Assembly: GCF_000372725.1 (NCBI RefSeq)
Contig: NW_005200690.1
Location: 632,773 to 665,172, forward strand
Origin: Emiliania huxleyi CCMP1516
Lineage: Eukaryota; Haptophyta; Isochrysidales; Noelaerhabdaceae
DNA: 32,400 bases
Reading direction: 5' to 3'
Position numbers and translations under genes: made by a program
The notes under the pieces: generated by a model
Databases searched by the model: none
Told to the model about the DNA's origin: nothing
Seen by the model: the letters and a program-made list of their open reading frames with translations, nothing else
Shown here: in pieces, positions 29,375-32,400 of the stretch
How positions within the stretch are numbered: the stretch's first letter is position 1
Layout: the number at the start of each line of letters is the position of its first letter

Positions 29375-30253
29375 ATCCCTAGCTGAGGGAGGGTGTAGAG
29401 GATGTAGAGTGTAGAGCGCTGTAGAGCTGTAGAGCTGTAGAGCGCTGTAGAGCTGTAGAGCTCTACATCCGCCGCGTGACGACGTGCGGGTGCGTTGTAG
29501 AGCGATGTAGAGCGCGATTTTGTTGTAGAGTTTGTTGTAGAGGCTCTACAGCAAAACCGCGGGAAGGCAGTGACTCAAAGAGGTCAAGCCGCGCTAATGG
29601 GGTGTCTCCGAGCTTACTGGAGCTCTGATGGACGGCCCTGACTATCCCTGACACACAGAGAGTCACTCTGACGGCACACAACACCCTATAACTGCGTCAT
29701 GACCAGCCTGCCATGCGTCGCCGGTGCCGCATTCGTCGCAGTGCTTCTGTAGCAGGCGGTGGACTGTCGGCTGCGAGGACGGTCGCATTTGCGCGAGGCG
29801 AGGCGAGCATTGCTGCGCGTTGCATGCGCCATGCCTCGCGCCAGCGCGTGCGGGAGCTCCTGGCTGAGCGTTGAGTCCAGGCGAGTTGCGCTGGCCACTA
29901 TCGCTACGCCGAGCCGAGCTGACGCGCCGAGGCGCCGGCCAGTCGCAGCCGTGAGGCATGCCACAGCAGCAGAGGCACCTGCCACCCATTGGGCGGGCAG
30001 ACAGAAGGCCAGGGCAGCACTGGCAAGTGCAACGCGCCTCATGTCGGAGAGCGACCTTTTGATGTAGAGTTTGTTGTAGAGATTTCACGTTGTAGAGCGC
30101 CTCTACATCGCTCTACAACGCAGGCGCATCGTCACGCGGCGGATGTAGAGCTCTACACCTCTACAGCGCTCTACAGAGCGGAGCGCTCTACATCTCTACA
30201 GCTCTACAGCGCTCTACACTCTACATCCTCTACACCCTCCCTCAGATCCCTAG
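29375..30253. mobile_element. Non-autonomous TIR DNA transposon with 8-bp target duplication
   Basis: The element spans 29383-30245 (863 bp) between direct repeats ATCCCTAG at 29375-29382 and 30246-30253. The termini begin CTGAGGGAGGGTGTAGAGG and are perfect inverted repeats for 52 bp. With small gaps the similarity continues for about 170 bp (left to about 29555, right from about 30058). Both arms consist of tandem TGTAGAG units and include the shared block CTCTACATCCGCCGCGTGAC. The inner 500 bp is GC-rich and encodes no transposase. An 8-bp duplication fits hAT- or P-like families, but the termini do not settle which. Confidence 0.9.
29686..30042 (-). CDS. Small ORF inside the TIR element, signal-peptide-like start
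   Basis: 118 residues: MRRVALASAALAFCLPAQWV then AGASAAVACLTAATGRRLGA, so a secretory-type leader is possible. The rest is Ala/Arg/Ser-rich with no recognised domain. Overlapping frames on both strands are also open because of the high GC content, so this may be chance. It would be cargo carried by the element if real. Confidence 0.2.
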   Translation of the reverse strand: MRRVALASAALAFCLPAQWVAGASAAVACLTAATGRRLGASARLGVAIVASATRLDSTLSQELPHALARGMAHATRSNARLASRKCDRPRSRQSTACYRSTATNAAPATHGRLVMTQL

Positions 30254-30610
30254 CCGCCTTGGCCCTTGCACGCTCTGCACCCCCAAAACGCACTCCTCGT
30301 GGCGGGGCCCCTCATTCCCCGTTTCTTTCCCCCCTCTAGAATACGCCTGTGGTGTCGGCCCCGTGTGGCAACCTGTTGTCTCACCCTGGCTCCCAAGATC
30401 GTTTTGTTTGGTCGTCACATTGTGACCTCCGACGTCGTCAAATGTCGCCCGCCTGTCCTTCCTCCCATTCTCGTCTGGTAGTCTCATCTTATTGTCCCAT
30501 GGGTGTTTGAGGCCGGCTGCAGCCACTTCTTCCGAGCGAATTCTTATTTCTTGGACTGTGTACCAGGGTACCGGTACAGCAAGGTGCGCTCTCTCGCGCC
30601 TTGCAGCACT
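30254..30610. other. Intergenic region upstream of the EDEM-like gene
   Basis: Lies between the transposon and the EDEM-like start. GGTACCGGTAC-type palindromes at 30567-30577 are the only structure noted. It probably holds the promoter and 5' UTR. Confidence 0.4.
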
Positions 30611-32400
30611 ATGTCAAGGAGAGCTGGGCCCGTCCTCGTGCTGACGCTCTCATTATTCGTCCGCGAAATTTGCACCATGGCCCCGGCGGAGCGCGAGCAG
30701 ATGCGTCAGACCGTCGAGGAGATGTTTTATCACGCGTTTGACGGCTACATGGAGCGGGCCTTCCCTCACGACGAGCTGCGGCCAATCTCTGGCGGCTACA
30801 CGGACGCGCTCGTGGAGCTGGGCGCGCCCGCGCAGCCCACGCGCCGCGGCTACAGCGGCGTCGCCCTCACGCTCATCGACTCGCTCGACACGCTCGCCGT
30901 GATCGGCAACGCGAGCGAGTTTGCGCGGGGCGTGCGGTGGGTGTCGGAGAACGTCGACTTTGACATCGACATCGACGTTTCCGTCTTCGAGACCACCATC
31001 CGCCTCCTCGGCGGCCTCCTCTCTGCGCACATGCTCGCCAACGGAACGATGGTCGACGGCGCGTCGCATGTGCGGGTGGCGGGCTACGGCGGCGAGCTTC
31101 TCGTTCTGGCGCGCGACCTGGGAGAGCGGCTGCTCGGCGCGTTCGACGGCTGCGAGGCGCCACTCCCTCCTCCTCCACCTCCGCCTCTCCTCTCCCCTGC
31201 AGCCTCTCCTCCTCGCTGCCGCCTCCCTCCTTCCTTGCCGCCCTGCTCGCCTCTCTCGCCACCGCTCGCCCCTCCCCCGTCTCGCCCGTGCCGCTCCCCC
31301 CTCACCGCTCCTCGCCGCTCTCCTCCAGGCGCTGCCGCGCGCGTTCGTCAACCTCCGCGACGCCAAAGCCAAGCAGGCCTCGCGCGAGCCCTCCGCCTCC
31401 CTTCTCTGTCTCGGTCCCTCCTCTTTGTCTCTCTTCTCCATCTCTCTTCTCTCTCTCTCTCTGCTGTCTCTCTTCTCTCGCTCCGCCTCGAGGAACCTTC
31501 TCGGAGCCTTCTCGGAGCCTTCTCGGAAACTGCCTGCAGGCGTCGCACCAGCGGCTTGAGCAGTGCAGTGCGGGCGTCGGGACGCTCCTGCTCGAGTTTG
31601 GCGTCCTCTCGCGCCTGACGGGCGAGATCTAGCCGAGATGTAGCCGAGATGTAGCCGAGATGTAGCCGAGATCTAGCCGAGATGTAGCCGAGATGTAGCC
31701 GAGATCTAGCCGAGATGTAGCCGAGATGTAGCCGAGAGCTATATCCCACTGACTGACTGACGGTCACTCCAGGCGACCCGAGCGATCACTCGTACCTCTA
31801 GCTAGCAACACACCCCCCCTGCCGGGGCACGGGCACACATCCCTGCTCTCACACAACGGGCCACCTCCCTCTAGCTAGCAACACCCCCCCTCACTCACAC
31901 ACACTCGGTGGGCCACCTCCCTCCCTCGCTCCAGGCGACCCAAGCTTCGAGCACGCCGCGCTCTGCGCGCTGCGGCTGCTGTGGAGCAAGCACGCACCAC
32001 TTCCTCCCTCCCTCCCTCCCTCCCTCCCTCCCTCCCTCCCTCCCTCCCTCCCTCCCTCCCTCCCTCACTGCTGCAAGCTCGGTTTGCGTTGGCCGCCGTC
32101 CCTCGACCCTCCTGCGGGGAGATATGGGGAGACACGGGGAGATATGGGAGATATGGGAGATGTGGTCTCTCGACCCTCCAGCGGGGAGCGGGCGTCCTGC
32201 GCCGTCCCATTAGGCGCTCAAAGTTCGACTTGCTCGGCAACACCCTCGACGTGCGTACCGGCCACTGGCGCAACCCGACGGCCACCATCGGCGCCATACC
32301 TCCCCATACCTCCCCATACCTCCCCATACCTCCCCATACCTCCCCCCCTCTCCCCCCCTCTCCCCACCTCTCCCCACCTCTCCCCACCTCTCCCCCTCTC
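30611..32400 (+). CDS. EDEM-like GH47 alpha-mannosidase, 3' truncated by the window
   Basis: EDEM proteins act in the ER lumen on mannose of misfolded glycoproteins to direct them to degradation. ATG 30611 gives a short leader (RAGPVLVLTLSLFV). Exons 30611-31156, 31329-31376, 31540-31621, 31935-31989 and 32214 to about 32290 stay in phase; the rest is beyond the window. Motifs match EDEM: EEMFYHAFDGYMERAFPHDE, GVALTLIDSLDTLAVIGN, FDIDIDVSVFETTIRLLGGL (Glu127 corresponds to a catalytic acid of GH47), ALPRAFVNLRDAK, CSAGVGTLLLEFGVLSRLTG, DPSFEHAALCALRLLWSKRS and FDLLGNTLDVRTGHWRNPTA. All four complete introns are GC-AG, and the fifth donor also appears to be GC. The last visible stretch (32291-32400) is intron minisatellite. 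Confidence 0.92.
31622..31934 (+). repeat. EDEM intron 3: minisatellite plus duplicated acceptor
   Basis: About ten copies of a 12-bp unit (GCCGAGATGTAG, some with ATCTAG) fill 31622-31738. The acceptor region is partly duplicated: TCCAGGCGACCC at 31768-31779 and again at 31930-31941, with CTCTAGCTAGCAACAC also present twice (about 31796 and 31871). Only the second acceptor leads to the EDEM frame; the first soon reaches a TAG. Confidence 0.85.
32003..32065. repeat. (CTCC)n microsatellite in EDEM intron 4
   Basis: About 15 uninterrupted copies of CTCC in the GC-AG intron 31990-32213. The same intron also carries GGGGAGATATG units at about 32117-32160, the reverse complement of the delta-COP minisatellite. 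Confidence 0.9.
32291..32400. repeat. CCCCATACCT minisatellite at the window end
   Basis: Tandem CCCCATACCT then CCCCACCTCT and CCCCCCTCT units, in the fifth EDEM intron. The unit is a variant of the one at 36-230. Confidence 0.9.

Noticed and set aside
1..32400. CRISPR array, bacterial operon or giant-virus island
   Set aside because: The tandem arrays have no spacers, genes carry spliceosomal introns, and the gene set (COPI, kinesin, EDEM, plastid-targeted protein) is eukaryotic nuclear.

Overview
The window is nuclear DNA from a eukaryotic alga. It is strongly GC-rich. Genes lie on both strands and most are interrupted by short introns packed with minisatellites. Proteins are rich in Ala, Arg and Pro. 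One gene encodes a precursor with an ASAFAP-like signal plus a twin-arginine lumen signal, which points to a complex red-type plastid. Together with the many GC-AG introns this suggests a haptophyte (Emiliania/Gephyrocapsa, Isochrysis or Prymnesium-like). That assignment is inference; no rRNA or organelle marker is present.

Layout: (1) 1-1868 (+), 3' end of a delta-COP coatomer gene. (2) 2292-4093 (-), an unrecognised helical protein in at least six exons. (3) 4094-5564, a possible decayed gene and dispersed repeats. (4) 5565-9203 (+), an intronless protein kinase with two tandem ankyrin modules. (5) 9204-10086, repeats; 10087-10659 (+), a small YYYA-motif protein. (6) 11148-13229 (-), a RING-finger membrane protein with several introns. 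(7) 13230-14602, a cluster of dispersed repeats. (8) 14603-15775 (+), a putative non-haem iron oxygenase-like protein. (9) 15964-17737 (-), a phosphotriesterase-related (PTER) protein that lacks most metal ligands and carries a C-terminal Cys cluster. (10) 18484-18888 (+), a small predicted thylakoid-lumen protein. (11) 19001-20251 (-), a glycosyltransferase-like type II membrane protein. (12) 20305-20408, a tRNA-like inverted repeat; 20623-21160 (+), a hypothetical protein. (13) 22209-28301 (+), a kinesin-5-type motor with a very long Ala-rich tail. (14) 29383-30245, a TIR transposable element with an 8-bp target duplication. (15) 30611 to the window end (+), an EDEM/GH47 mannosidase-like gene, 3' truncated.

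The genes do not form a pathway; delta-COP, EDEM, the RING protein and the glycosyltransferase all relate to the secretory system, but nothing suggests co-regulation. The most interesting signal lies in the introns. By matching reading phase and protein homology I placed 26 introns; 17 start with GC rather than GT, and 14 of those 17 also have GC directly after the acceptor AG. Three introns are bounded by long direct repeats (13, 14 and 21 bp) that straddle the AG/GC junction at both ends. One of these is essentially a 64-bp element present a second time, inverted, in a PTER intron. This looks like recent intron birth by a small introner-like element and by tandem duplication.
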